Shown here piece by piece: positions 16,760-25,359 of a stretch of DNA of 64,000 nt; the first letter of the stretch is position 1, and every line of letters starts with the position of its first letter. Below the pieces are notes generated by a model that did not search any database, was not told the DNA's origin, and saw only the letters and a list, made by a program, of their open reading frames with translations. The position numbers were made by a program, and so were the translations under genes. Source of the DNA: CAIMUS01 sp046347625 (GTDB lineage: Bacteria > Pseudomonadota > Gammaproteobacteria > Competibacterales > Competibacteraceae); NCBI GenBank assembly GCA_046347625.1, contig JAXMFU010000002.1, positions 124,001-188,000 of the forward strand, written 5' to 3'.

Positions 16760-17164
16760 CTACGCAGGCTTTAGCAGTTCGACACCCTTGAGCGCGCCCA
16801 TCGCTTGGTCGAAGGTGGCGGTGTATTCGCAACCCATGCCGGTGTTCTTTGCGGCGATCAGGCAGTCGGAGAAGTCGGCGTTGGAATACGCGAATAGGCG
16901 CACCGCTTGAGTCACGAGGTCGCGATTCTCAAAACGGAAGGTGAGTGTCGCCAGCAGGCGATTCAGTACATCGAGTTGGGTCTGCCGGTCGAAGCCGTAG
17001 AGCCGGTGCAGAGTCCACACGGTTTCTACCAACACGATGTCGTTGATTACTACCGATTCGGCCACCCTGTCGAGTGGATTCAACAAGCGGCGCACGGCCT
17101 CGGCCTGTGCCGGATCGTCGTCGGTCAGTAGGCGCACGAGGATGTTGGTATCGATGCCAATCAT
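16760..17164 (-). CDS. vapC: VapC-type PIN-domain ribonuclease toxin
   Basis: 134 aa. PIN acidic residues are in place: MIGIDTNILVRLL (D), VLVETVWTL (E), YSNADFSDCLIAA (two D) and TFDQAM (D). Magnesium-dependent RNase family, usually cutting tRNA or rRNA. Its start overlaps the antitoxin stop by 4 nt (17161-17164), so the two genes form a leftward VapBC operon. Confidence 0.9.
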   Translation of the reverse strand: MIGIDTNILVRLLTDDDPAQAEAVRRLLNPLDRVAESVVINDIVLVETVWTLHRLYGFDRQTQLDVLNRLLATLTFRFENRDLVTQAVRLFAYSNADFSDCLIAAKNTGMGCEYTATFDQAMGALKGVELLKPA

Positions 17165-17418
17165 GGCTGAACGCGCGGATTCAGCTCGGCCGCCATCTGC
17201 TCTACAGCTTCGTTCATCTGCTCGACCGTTATCGGCGGCTGCCCCGGCCGCCGCAGCAGGCCGGCTAGTCCCAGTGCCGTGGTTGCCACCAGGCGGATGC
17301 GCAGTTCGCCGTTGTCGTCAATGCTGAAATCCAGTCGGCTGCCGGCGATCAGGCCAAGCCGTTCACGGATTTCCTTAGGCAGTGTCACCTGCCCCTTGCT
17401 CGTGAGGGTTGCCAGCAT
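17161..17418 (-). CDS. vapB: AbrB/SpoVT-type antitoxin VapB
   Basis: 85 aa. The N-terminal swapped-hairpin DNA-binding domain is clear: LATLTSKGQVTLPKEIRERL followed by GLIAGSRLDFSIDDNGELRI. The C-terminal tail, with VEQMNEAVEQMAAE, would bind the PIN toxin encoded immediately downstream with 4-nt overlap. Antitoxins of this class bind their own promoter, here expected just right of 17418. Confidence 0.88.
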   Translation of the reverse strand: MLATLTSKGQVTLPKEIRERLGLIAGSRLDFSIDDNGELRIRLVATTALGLAGLLRRPGQPPITVEQMNEAVEQMAAELNPRVQP

Positions 17419-17522
17419 ACAGGATTCTCCTTACTACTTGTGTTTGTGTTGCAAATTTAATTTTATCCAACATGATCGTTCCTGCAAGGAAAAAGTTGGT
17501 TGTCCTCCGACTGACCTTTTTT

Positions 17523-17594
17523 AAGCCTTTAGCTTTTAGCCTTTAACCTTTAGCCTTTAACCTTTAACCTTTAACCTTTAACCTTTAACCTTTT
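17523..17594. repeat. Heptamer tandem repeat AACCTTT/AGCCTTT (about 10 units)
   Basis: About ten 7-bp units, mostly AACCTTT with AGCCTTT and one AGCTTTT variant. On the minus strand the unit is GGTTAAA, which carries a TAA; the period of 7 rotates this stop through all frames. The repeat supplies the end (K-V-K-G-stop) of the leftward relic reading frame at 17586-17716. Confidence 0.9.
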
Positions 17595-17716
17595 CCAACG
17601 TCTCGATCAGGAACAGGATTTTGGCGGCATCTCGATAGTACATATCCGGCGCGTCGGCAAGGGTGTGGTCGCGGCTGCCGGCGACGATGGCTTGGAGGGC
17701 GCGGATGAAGGTAAGG
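17586..17716 (-). pseudogene. Relic of the C-terminal end of a TIR-CHAT-STAND-TPR gene
   Basis: The minus strand encodes FIRALQAIVAGSRDHTLADA and then LFLIETLEK. This nearly matches the last ~45 residues of the large protein at 19109-23509 (FRALQAIVAGSRDRTLADA, then LFLIETLEK). DNA identity is high across 17591-17716 versus 19115-19238. The rest of the gene is absent; a perfect 26-bp inverted repeat begins at 17726. Both copies have the same orientation, so the 1.5 kb between them is bracketed by a direct repeat. Confidence 0.8.
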
Positions 17717-17725
17717 AGCCAGCTT

Positions 17726-17800
17726 TGTAGGGTGGGCAGCTTGTCTGCCCACCAATCCTGCATCCGGGGCAGCGTGGGCAGACAAGCTGCCCACCCTACA
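17726..17800. repeat. Perfect inverted repeat, REP-like, 26-bp arms
   Basis: TGTAGGGTGGGCAGCTTG... (17726-17751) is exactly reverse-complementary to 17775-17800, with a 23-nt loop. A shorter relative (GTGGGCAGGCAAGCTGCCCACCC) occurs near 54226. It replaces the expected upstream coding sequence of the TPR relic, so it may have inserted there. Confidence 0.85.
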
Positions 17801-17838
17801 TCTTAAACTGCCGTCTATGGGGGACGACCTACCATCAT

Positions 17839-18063
17839 TTAACGTTCCTCCGAGTTCTTCAAGTACAACTCCAGTCGAGCGGACCAGTCTGCCGGACCTT
17901 CTAAATTCAATGCCTGCGCAGTTTGGAGGAAAGAGGCGGTCGCGGGTTCTGCCGGCTCGGCGGTTTCGAGAATCAAGTGTACTCGTGTGTTTGGAGCCAG
18001 CAGAAGTGGTTTGTCAGGGCGTAGAACTTCGCCATCAAAGGTCGCATAAAGGGCTGTCGTCAT
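17839..18063 (-). CDS. Small DUF104-like protein, possible antitoxin
   Basis: 74 aa from the ATG at 18063, with AGAGG about 8 nt upstream; a longer start at 18096 lacks one. The first half, TTALYATFDGEVLRPDKPLL then LLAPNTRVHLILET, matches the short beta-rich pattern of DUF104/AF2212-type antitoxins, which start as a strand, then xG-x-xx-P-x-x-x-L, then a strand. The tail has QTAQALNLEGPADWSARLEL, a helix often seen in such proteins. No partner toxin is adjacent on the same strand, so it may be an orphan. Confidence 0.5.
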   Translation of the reverse strand: MTTALYATFDGEVLRPDKPLLLAPNTRVHLILETAEPAEPATASFLQTAQALNLEGPADWSARLELYLKNSEER

Positions 18064-18220
18064 AAACTGCCTCTGAAAGTCTTCTAGGATAAGCACGACC
18101 CACCATTCATATCAGAGCCCAAGGAAAATTAGCTTCCCATCTTATCCAGAAGCAATTTTGGCCCTGGATTCAAAAGCGTGCGCTTTGATTCACGCTCACG
18201 TTTACGGAGAGTACAACTAT

Positions 18221-18293
18221 GGGGTCAGGTCTTGCAATCAAGCATAACTGTCCCACGATTTTGGCTTCTTGCTTGATTGCAAGGCCTGACCCC
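18221..18293. repeat. Inverted repeat with 24-bp arms (GGGGTCAGG family)
   Basis: GGGGTCAGGTCTTGCAATCAAGCA (18221-18244) pairs with 18270-18293 with one mismatch. A single arm-like copy, GGGGTCAGGTCTTGCAATC, lies at about 16664-16682. The GGGGTCAGGTCTTGC motif belongs to a dispersed palindrome type often seen near REP-associated transposases; none is present in this window. Confidence 0.8.
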
Positions 18294-18319
18294 AAATCCG
18301 TGGAATGACGGTACGCCTT

Positions 18320-18769
18320 TCAATCTTCAACTTCCCGGCTCTTGATTTGTTGCACGAGCACTTCAATCTCCGGTATCAGTGTCAGTAGATTCGGTTGTGT
18401 GAAACTCATCCCCGGAGCCGCAATACGATGATGCTTGATGTCTGGCGGAATGTGCTTGTGATGGGGATGAGTGCTTTGGAGAAGTAGGTCATTGGGATGC
18501 GGTTGCGAGTCATACCAGTACAATTTCTCGTCACTTCGCCAGATTTCATAGCCGTACTCATCGACTATCATCGGCAGACGATCATAGATGAGCCGTTCGC
18601 GCACTACCAATCGAATGTCGCACCCGAAGAAAAGCTCACCCGCAACTCGAGCCAGCGATATGCCACGGCGAATGAAGGTAATGGTTGAGCGACGCACAGC
18701 CGGGAATCGCTCGACGAGCGTGTACAGGAAAAGTTCATAGTCCTCCGGAGTACGGAAATGCGCACTCAC
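18320..18769 (-). CDS. TumE-family (DUF6516) toxin-like protein
   Basis: 149 aa. The start SAHFRTPEDYELFLYTLVER, then STITFIRRGISLARVAGELFF, and the IRLVVRERLIYD strand match the DUF6516/TumE layout. A YGYEIWRSDEKLYWYDSQPH segment follows, with histidines at PHPNDLLLQSTHPHHKHIPP. TumE proteins form type II modules with a small helical partner (TumA). The upstream gene overlaps its start by 4 nt. Confidence 0.75.
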   Translation of the reverse strand: MSAHFRTPEDYELFLYTLVERFPAVRRSTITFIRRGISLARVAGELFFGCDIRLVVRERLIYDRLPMIVDEYGYEIWRSDEKLYWYDSQPHPNDLLLQSTHPHHKHIPPDIKHHRIAAPGMSFTQPNLLTLIPEIEVLVQQIKSREVED

Positions 18770-19035
18770 ATAACCGCCTGGATTAATCCGGCAAGACTAG
18801 GTGCATTACGCTGAAGGCGCTGAACTTCGTTGCGATATTCGGCTTGTCGTGATAGCCAGGTTCGATAAACGCTCGCCCACTCTCCGAAATCCAATGTCCA
18901 ACTATCGTCTTCAGGCTCTTCACCATTCATGTAGGCCGGGTAAAACGTTTCGGAACGAAGACCATACTTGCGCTCGAATGCAAGCAACTCCTCTTCCAAA
19001 GCATGGATATCGGCCAGCAAGTCACGGAGTTTCAT
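18766..19035 (-). CDS. Helical antitoxin partner of the TumE-like protein (TumA-like)
   Basis: 89 aa from the ATG at 19035, which has a perfect GGAGGT six bases upstream; the TTG at 19053 is less likely. A short helical protein with coiled-coil start (KLRDLLADIHALEEELLAFE) and a LDFGEWASVYRTWLSRQAEY middle. It overlaps the TumE-like start by 4 nt. Partner role is inferred from position and from the usual gene order of this module. Confidence 0.68.
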   Translation of the reverse strand: MKLRDLLADIHALEEELLAFERKYGLRSETFYPAYMNGEEPEDDSWTLDFGEWASVYRTWLSRQAEYRNEVQRLQRNAPSLAGLIQAVM

Positions 19036-19108
19036 ATCGCACCTCCGGTCCAATTATACATAAATTATACATGTTGATTGTGGTCTGATTGATGTCGAAA
19101 TGCGGACG

Positions 19109-22100
19109 CTACCGATGCTTCTCCAGCGTCTCGATCAGGAACAGGATTTCGGCGGCCATCGAGTAGTGCAAATCCGGCGCATCGGCAAGGGTGCGGTCGC
19201 GGCTGCCGGCGACGATGGCTTGGAGGGCGCGGAAGTAAGCGCGGAATGAAGCGTTAGCGCCAGGCGGGGTGGCAAGTTGCTGGAGGAGGGACGCGGCGGC
19301 AGCCGGGTCGCCGGCAAGCAGGGGCTGGATCACGGCGAGGGCAATGCGGCCGTCGTCGTAGTGGTTCTCGCCGCCGTCGCGGCGGTAGGCGAGGTAGCCG
19401 GCGATGGCCTTCGCTCTCGCCTCCGCCGCGGCGGCGGGATTGCCGGCGTCCGTCTCGATGGCGGTGAGAATATTCCAAGTCTTCCACGGCTCAGACACGT
19501 GGCCGAACTGCGCGTCACATTCGATCGCCCGGCGGATTTCCTGCCGCGCTTCGTCCAGGCGGCGGAGTCTGCGCAGGCGGATGGCAAGATTGCTCCTGTT
19601 CCGTCCTTCGTTCGCCACATCACTGATTTCAACATTCTTGTTTATCGCTTGCCGGAGGAACGCGACGGCCTCTTCCGTTCGGCCGAGAGCATTATCATAC
19701 AATATTCCCAATTGCGTGAGTATGCTCGCCTGCCCGGCGGCATTGCCGAGCCGCACATTGATCGCGAGCGATTGCCGGTAGGCATCCTCCGCCGCTTCCG
19801 GCTGACCCGCCTCCTGATACACTAGGCCGATCTGATTCCAGGCCGTGGCGACGGAGCCCGGTTCGTCCAAAGCGGTGAACCGCTCACGTGCTTCGGTATA
19901 CGCCGCCAGTGCCTCCGGGTAGCGGTGCTGATACAGGCGGACGGTTCCAAGCTGGTCTTTGCCGACGGCGACCTGCCGGGCATCAGCGAGTTGCTCGGCC
20001 CGGCGGATAGCCTCTTCATGGGCCATTGCCGCTTCGTCGAGCCGGCCCAAATGCTGGAGACACGTGCCTTGTTCCGTGATGCAGGCGGACGCCATCCGTT
20101 CCGCGCCTCTGTCGGACCGCGCTTTCGCGATGGCCTCGAAGCGCCGACGGGCTTCGATCAGCAGCGGTAAAGCCTGTTCCGAGCCGCCGACCCCACTCAA
20201 CACACGGGCCAGGAGGAAGCAAGCCACCGCCAGATCGTAATCGGCGTCGGGATACGCCTGCTCGCCCGCCGCCCGGGCGCGCTGGAGCAACGCTTGCGCG
20301 CCGTCGAACGCCTCGCGCAACTGCCCGCCGGCAAGCTGCTGCTCGAAGCGGGTCCGTGTCGCCTCGAACCGTGCATGATTCCAGGCATCGCCCAGCGCCT
20401 TGGCGGCGGCATCGCGCACCTGCCCCACGCGCGCCAGCAGCCGCGGCTTACCAAGTACTTGCACCAGGTTGTAGAGCGACGTGGCCAGAGCAATCGTCGC
20501 CTCCGCCTCCCCCGCGCGCTGCACCAGGCCGAGTAGTGCAAACAGGTTCGGCAGATCCAGCCTCGTCAGCGTCGCCGCGATCTCGGTGTTCTGGCCCTGC
20601 TGCCGATAGAGGAACTCGGTATACCCGCGCATCGCCTCGACCCAGCGGGCCGTCAGCGCCTCGCATTCCGCCGCGTCCAGCCGCCCGCGCAGGTAGGGAC
20701 AGAGCGCGGGATTGAGCGTGAGATGGTTATAGCGGTTCGGCGTCGCCAGCCCGGTCTCGACCAACTCGACCGCCAGCGAGATCACGTCTGCCTTTTCCCA
20801 TTGCATCATCACTTGAAGCACGTTCGGATAGACCCCACCGTGAAACACCCCGAGCACCCGCGCCCGGTCCCGATTGACTTCCGACAGACGGCGCAGGGAC
20901 AGCTCGACGCTGGCGAAGACCGAGTGCTCCCGGCTGCCGGGGAATTTCTTCTCCATCTCGGCCATCAGTTCGACGAGCGAGGCGCGGGTGGCTTCGACGC
21001 CACGGCTGCGCAACGCCGGAGCCAGCAGTGCCAGCGTGCGGGCGTGGCAGTGGACGGCATCGACGAGTTGCTCGATCGGCTCGCGGGCGGCATCCAACGT
21101 GGCACCGGCATCCTCGCCGGTGCTCTCCCCATTCACCACCCGCTCGACCAACTTCACCGCATCCTCGCGGTCGAGTTGGTGCAGTTCCCGCCGGTTCCGC
21201 TGGGCATCGAACGGCGCGGGCAGCGCCTCACGGCTGGTGAAGAGCAGCCGCGTGTCGCCCTTGGCATTGAGCCGCGCGCATAGCTTGAGAATGGCGTCCA
21301 GTTCGCGGCGCGCGTTCTCGGTCAGGGCTTCGGGCGTTTCCGCGGCGAGGAAAGGTGGCAGCAGGATACTTTCCATGTTGTCCACCACCAGCAGGGTCGG
21401 CTGTTCGATCAACGCACGCTCGACCGGCAGGATGGCTTGTTCCAGATTGTCGAAGGTGGCGATGGAGTAATTCGGCACCAACTGGCGACCAAGCGCATCG
21501 AGCACCGCCTGCACAGTGCTGTGCGTCTCGACCGAGACGAACGCGGCGCGGCGCAACTGCTGTGAACGAACCATCCACCTGGCGAATTCGGCGGCCAGCG
21601 CAGTCTTGCCTTCGCCACCCTGACCGCGCACTACGGCGTAGCGAGGCCCCCTCACTGCCGAGGAGAACAGGAGTCGCTGGAGCGCCAGCAATTCCCGGCT
21701 GCGGCCGATGAAGCCGGTTTCCGGTTCCTTGGGCAGTTCGCCGAGGCGAGCGGTGAGCACGGTCTGGAAGTCTTCCCGCGTCTGCTTCGCGGGCGTGGTC
21801 TTGAAGAGTTGCGGGTCGTCCTTTTCCTGGAATAGCACGGGCACGAACCAATCATCGAGCCGCAATTCGCCCACACCGAAGATGCGGCCGCGGAAGGTGT
21901 CGTCCTTGAGCCGGCGCTGGCCCGCGAGCATGGCGTCACCCACCCGTTTGCCCCCGGCCAGCGCCTGGTAGAAGGCTGCAACGAACCGACGCGCGGTCTC
22001 GACCAGCACGCTGTGGCTCATAGCCACCACGGAGGCCACGCCGACCTTCAGCAACTCGGAGGCGACCGACTCGGACGCCTTCTCGGCCTGCGCGGTCTGG

Positions 22101-23509
22101 CAGGCTTCGAGGAAGACCAGCGGAATACGGTGATCGCGCAGCAGTGGACCGAGTTCGCTGGTGAAGACGGTGGTATGCCGACACTTCTCCAGTTTGCCGC
22201 TATCCTGCGGCTCCTCGAAGCACAGCCCGCCGAGACCGACACGGCGATCATAAACGCCATGACCATCGAAGTGGACGACATGATAGGGCTGCTTTCGATT
22301 GCGGGCACGGTCGAGTTCCTCGCGCAAGGCCGGCAGCGTGGGCGGGCTGAGCATATAAATTTCGACCAGGCCGGGCAGGGCCTCCATCGCCTCGACCAGC
22401 GGCAGCGCACTCGCACGGTGATCGATATAGCCACAGGCGTCATCTTCCGGTCTCGCCGTGATCAGCAGAATGCGGATAGGCGTGGCGACCACCGGCACAT
22501 CGAGCACCCGCGTATTCGGCAGCCGCCGGCGGACGCGCGTCGGCTTCGCGCCCTGGAACAGGTAGCCGTCGCCGTCGTGGAGCAATTCCCATGGCAGGCC
22601 GAGTAGTAGCGTGGCGGCTTCGCGGGCGGTGGCGACATCGGCCTCGGGCGCGCCAGCTTCGAGCGCGGTATCCACGTGGACGGAGAACCGGCGACCGGCG
22701 CGGTCGCCGATCGTCGCCCAGGCGTTCATGACGTTCGCGGTGTAGGCGATGGGCATCGCAGCCTCGTGCAGCAGCCGTCCCCACTGCACGAGATTTTCCT
22801 GCACCTTATGCGCCCGGTCCCGGAAATACACACTCGGCCAGACGGCGTATTTCTCCAGATACCAGCGCAACTCCTCCGCTTCGATCGGGCCGATGGGTGC
22901 GATGAAGCGCCATTTCTGCACGCTGTGAACGTCCTCCTGACCCGGCGTGGCCGGCTCATAGACCAGCCGAGCGCGGGCCGAAGCCCGGCGGACGCCGTCC
23001 TGCTCGTAAAACTTCAGGTCGGTGAGTTCGAGTACGAGTTCCTCCAGCGGCTCGGCCTTGGGCTGCGGGGTGGCGGGGACGTCTGCCGGCAGCCGCTTGC
23101 CCAGGGCGACGAGAATCGCATTCATCGCCGCTTCGACGCCACCCGCGTCGCTGCTCACCGCGATGTAAATCGGTTCCTCGCCGAAGAACTCCTCCAGCAC
23201 ACCGAGCTTGGTACCATTCAACGACAGCGGAATGACCGGAAACGTGTCCTTGCCGCGCTGTTCCTGCACCAGGAGCGCGTGGCGCAATTCCTTGCCGACC
23301 CATTTGGATTGCAGTGCGTCGGTGCTAACGACAACCGCATAAGCCGCGGCCTCATTGATGGCTTTCTTTATCTCCAGCCACAGCGGATCGCCGCCGCGCA
23401 ACTCACGCGAATCGATCCACGCGTCCTGGCCGTGATCGGCGAGCGTCTGCTGGAGTTTCCGCACGAATGCGTCATCCTGCGAGCTATGGGAGATGAAAAG
23501 CTTGGTCAT
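19109..23509 (-). CDS. TIR-CHAT-STAND-TPR single-chain conflict protein
   Basis: 1466 aa from the ATG at 23509 (GAAGG upstream). N-terminal TIR, residues 1-150: KLFISHSSQDDAFVRKLQ, WLEIKKAI, and WVGKELRHAL with the candidate catalytic Glu. CHAT protease, ~340-580: His417 in HFDGHGVYD and Cys470 in LEACQTAQAE form the caspase-like pair. STAND/NB-ARC NTPase, ~615-1000: TGFIGRSRELLALQ, P-loop RGQGGEGKTA with Lys635, LLVVDNMES. From ~1090 TPR repeats, including LGTVRLYQHRYPEALAAYTE and GLVYQEAGQPEAAEDAYRQS. It thus joins sensor, switch, protease and probable NADase in one chain. Domain calls are firm; an antiviral role is inferred. A relic of its tail is at 17586-17716. Confidence 0.9.
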   Translation of the reverse strand: MTKLFISHSSQDDAFVRKLQQTLADHGQDAWIDSRELRGGDPLWLEIKKAINEAAAYAVVVSTDALQSKWVGKELRHALLVQEQRGKDTFPVIPLSLNGTKLGVLEEFFGEEPIYIAVSSDAGGVEAAMNAILVALGKRLPADVPATPQPKAEPLEELVLELTDLKFYEQDGVRRASARARLVYEPATPGQEDVHSVQKWRFIAPIGPIEAEELRWYLEKYAVWPSVYFRDRAHKVQENLVQWGRLLHEAAMPIAYTANVMNAWATIGDRAGRRFSVHVDTALEAGAPEADVATAREAATLLLGLPWELLHDGDGYLFQGAKPTRVRRRLPNTRVLDVPVVATPIRILLITARPEDDACGYIDHRASALPLVEAMEALPGLVEIYMLSPPTLPALREELDRARNRKQPYHVVHFDGHGVYDRRVGLGGLCFEEPQDSGKLEKCRHTTVFTSELGPLLRDHRIPLVFLEACQTAQAEKASESVASELLKVGVASVVAMSHSVLVETARRFVAAFYQALAGGKRVGDAMLAGQRRLKDDTFRGRIFGVGELRLDDWFVPVLFQEKDDPQLFKTTPAKQTREDFQTVLTARLGELPKEPETGFIGRSRELLALQRLLFSSAVRGPRYAVVRGQGGEGKTALAAEFARWMVRSQQLRRAAFVSVETHSTVQAVLDALGRQLVPNYSIATFDNLEQAILPVERALIEQPTLLVVDNMESILLPPFLAAETPEALTENARRELDAILKLCARLNAKGDTRLLFTSREALPAPFDAQRNRRELHQLDREDAVKLVERVVNGESTGEDAGATLDAAREPIEQLVDAVHCHARTLALLAPALRSRGVEATRASLVELMAEMEKKFPGSREHSVFASVELSLRRLSEVNRDRARVLGVFHGGVYPNVLQVMMQWEKADVISLAVELVETGLATPNRYNHLTLNPALCPYLRGRLDAAECEALTARWVEAMRGYTEFLYRQQGQNTEIAATLTRLDLPNLFALLGLVQRAGEAEATIALATSLYNLVQVLGKPRLLARVGQVRDAAAKALGDAWNHARFEATRTRFEQQLAGGQLREAFDGAQALLQRARAAGEQAYPDADYDLAVACFLLARVLSGVGGSEQALPLLIEARRRFEAIAKARSDRGAERMASACITEQGTCLQHLGRLDEAAMAHEEAIRRAEQLADARQVAVGKDQLGTVRLYQHRYPEALAAYTEARERFTALDEPGSVATAWNQIGLVYQEAGQPEAAEDAYRQSLAINVRLGNAAGQASILTQLGILYDNALGRTEEAVAFLRQAINKNVEISDVANEGRNRSNLAIRLRRLRRLDEARQEIRRAIECDAQFGHVSEPWKTWNILTAIETDAGNPAAAAEARAKAIAGYLAYRRDGGENHYDDGRIALAVIQPLLAGDPAAAASLLQQLATPPGANASFRAYFRALQAIVAGSRDRTLADAPDLHYSMAAEILFLIETLEKHR

Positions 23510-23671
23510 GGCTGAACCTTCAGGTGGTATTCCTTTATCTGGCGATGCGTCGTATTTATCCACTATTTTCAGCCATTTTTTGATAAGGTGGAAGCTATCC
23601 CCCAGATCCGCATAACCCTAGCTCTGCTCATTAACCTTGTAAATCTTCCATCACATGGCAATAATGCAAGG
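23510..23671. other. Divergent intergenic region
   Basis: 162 bp between the leftward TIR-CHAT gene and the rightward ATPase gene; promoters for both should lie here. I could not pick a convincing -35/-10 pair. Confidence 0.4.
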
Positions 23672-24841
23672 ATGATCGAGCGACTGCTACTTCAACCCCT
23701 GATCACCCTGTTATCTCAGCATGCTGCCGTCGGCTTGCTGGGGCCGCGACAAGTGGGTAAAACCACGCTGGCGCTGGCGATTGCGGCAACCCGGTCGGCC
23801 GTGTACCTGGACCTGGAAGCCCCCTCGGACTTGGCAAAACTGGCCGAGCCTGAGCTTTATCTCACCATGCAGGAAGACAAGCTGGTCATTCTCGACGAGA
23901 TTCAGCGAGTGCCGGGCTTATTTCAAACGCTGCGCGGTCTCATCGACCATGGCCGCCAGCGCGGACACCGTAATGGCCGCTTCCTGGTGCTCGGCTCGGC
24001 ATCGCTGGATCTACTGCGGCAATCGGCGGAAAACCTGGCGGGGCGTATCGTCTATGTCGAGTTGGGCCCTTTCCAACTGCTCGAAGTCGGCGGCCCGCCT
24101 GGAGTAAGCGACCGGCTCTGGCTGCGCGGTGGCTTTCCGGACAGTTTTCTCGCCGAATCCGAATCGGCCAGCCTGGAGTGGCGACAAGCTTTCATCCGTA
24201 CCTATCTCGAACGCGATATTCCCCAACTGGGTCCCCGACTGCCGGCGGAAACGCTGCACCGGTTCTGGACCATGCTGGCCCATCTCCAGGGCGAACCGCT
24301 CAATGCCGCGCGCCTGGCCACGGGCCTGGGTATCAGCGGCCAGACGGTAGGACGCTACCTCGACCTGCTGGTCGATCTGTTGCTGGTACGGCGGCTGAGT
24401 CCCTGGGTGGCCAATATCGGCAAACGGCTGGTGCGCTCACCCAAAATCTATGTGCGGGATAGCGGTCTGGTCCATGCACTGCTCGGTATCCCCGATCTGG
24501 ACACGCTGCTGGGGCATCCGGTGATCGGTTCGAGCTGGGAGGGATTTGCCATCGAGATGTTGATCGCAGCCGCACCCCGGGGTACCGAAGCCTACTATTA
24601 CCGCACCGCCGCCGGGGCGGAGATCGACCTGCTGCTGGCTCTGCCTGGCAACCGGTTATGGGCCATCGAAATCAAGCGCAGTCTCATGCCAAAACCCGCC
24701 AAAGGGTTCCATCAGGCCTGCATCGACCTGAACCCGGCCGCGCGCTATGTCGTGTTTCCCGGCGCCGAACGGTTCCCGGTCAGCCCTCAGGTGGAAGCCA
24801 TCGGCTTGTACGAACTGGCTGCAATCCTGCATGCTTCATGA
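23672..24841 (+). CDS. AAA ATPase with DUF4143 domain
   Basis: 389 aa from the ATG at 23672 (MIERLLLQP), the usual start of the family; the longer frame from 23588 adds an unrelated leader. Walker A GPRQVGKTTLA, Walker B KLVILDEIQRVPG, sensor LVLGSASLDLLRQSAENLAGR. The C-terminal DUF4143 region has FWTMLAHLQGEPLNAARLAT and the restriction-nuclease-like AGAEIDLLL...WAIEIKRS, i.e. D...E-x-K. These proteins are very common in accessory DNA and their biological role is poorly defined. Confidence 0.88.
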   Translation: MIERLLLQPLITLLSQHAAVGLLGPRQVGKTTLALAIAATRSAVYLDLEAPSDLAKLAEPELYLTMQEDKLVILDEIQRVPGLFQTLRGLIDHGRQRGHRNGRFLVLGSASLDLLRQSAENLAGRIVYVELGPFQLLEVGGPPGVSDRLWLRGGFPDSFLAESESASLEWRQAFIRTYLERDIPQLGPRLPAETLHRFWTMLAHLQGEPLNAARLATGLGISGQTVGRYLDLLVDLLLVRRLSPWVANIGKRLVRSPKIYVRDSGLVHALLGIPDLDTLLGHPVIGSSWEGFAIEMLIAAAPRGTEAYYYRTAAGAEIDLLLALPGNRLWAIEIKRSLMPKPAKGFHQACIDLNPAARYVVFPGAERFPVSPQVEAIGLYELAAILHAS

Positions 24842-24849
24842 GGGGTAGA

Positions 24850-25329
24850 TCAACCTTCAAGCTCGATCCTGCCGGGAAAATCCGGAGCCAGTAGGGACTT
24901 CTCCAATTTCCCCTCGCTATTATAAAAACTCATGGCACCGTCCCGGCAAAGCCAGACCTCTTTGGCTCCACTGGCAAAATACAGCTTTCTTTTCTCTTCC
25001 ATTGCCTCATCGGTATTGCCGGCTGAGCGCACTTCGATGCAGATTTCGGGTGCCACCGAGCACTCGGCTTCGTCCTTGATCATTTTAATCCTTTCCCGGC
25101 TGGCCCAGGCGACATCCGCTACTTTGGTGCCTTTTGCAGTTTTAATCGCGCATTCCGGCAGAGTCTTGCCGTTTTTTAACAAGGAGCGTAAAAGATACTC
25201 AATCTCTCCCTGATAGAGAGAATGAATAACTTTTACCGCATTCATTACGATTTCCCCATATTCATTAAGCTCGATTTTAAAAGGCAGGTTTTGTAAGGCC
25301 GGATGCTCGCAGACCTCTTCCCAATTCAT
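24850..25329 (-). CDS. Uma2-like (DUF820) PD-(D/E)xK superfamily protein
   Basis: 159 aa. The nuclease-like core shows VADVAWAS (D), PEICIEVRSAGN (E-V-x-S strand) and EKRKLYFASGAKEVWLC (K helix and final strand), the standard Uma2 ending. The N-terminal half is shorter than in most Uma2 proteins. It is convergent with the ATPase gene (8 nt between stops). Function of the family is not established. Confidence 0.8.
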   Translation of the reverse strand: MNWEEVCEHPALQNLPFKIELNEYGEIVMNAVKVIHSLYQGEIEYLLRSLLKNGKTLPECAIKTAKGTKVADVAWASRERIKMIKDEAECSVAPEICIEVRSAGNTDEAMEEKRKLYFASGAKEVWLCRDGAMSFYNSEGKLEKSLLAPDFPGRIELEG

Positions 25330-25359
25330 AGGATTGTCCTCATGGCGGATATTGCCGGC

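Noticed and set aside
22676..23515. 279-codon frame antisense to the TIR-CHAT gene
   Set aside because: Shadow of the TIR and linker region, with no motif or ribosome site.
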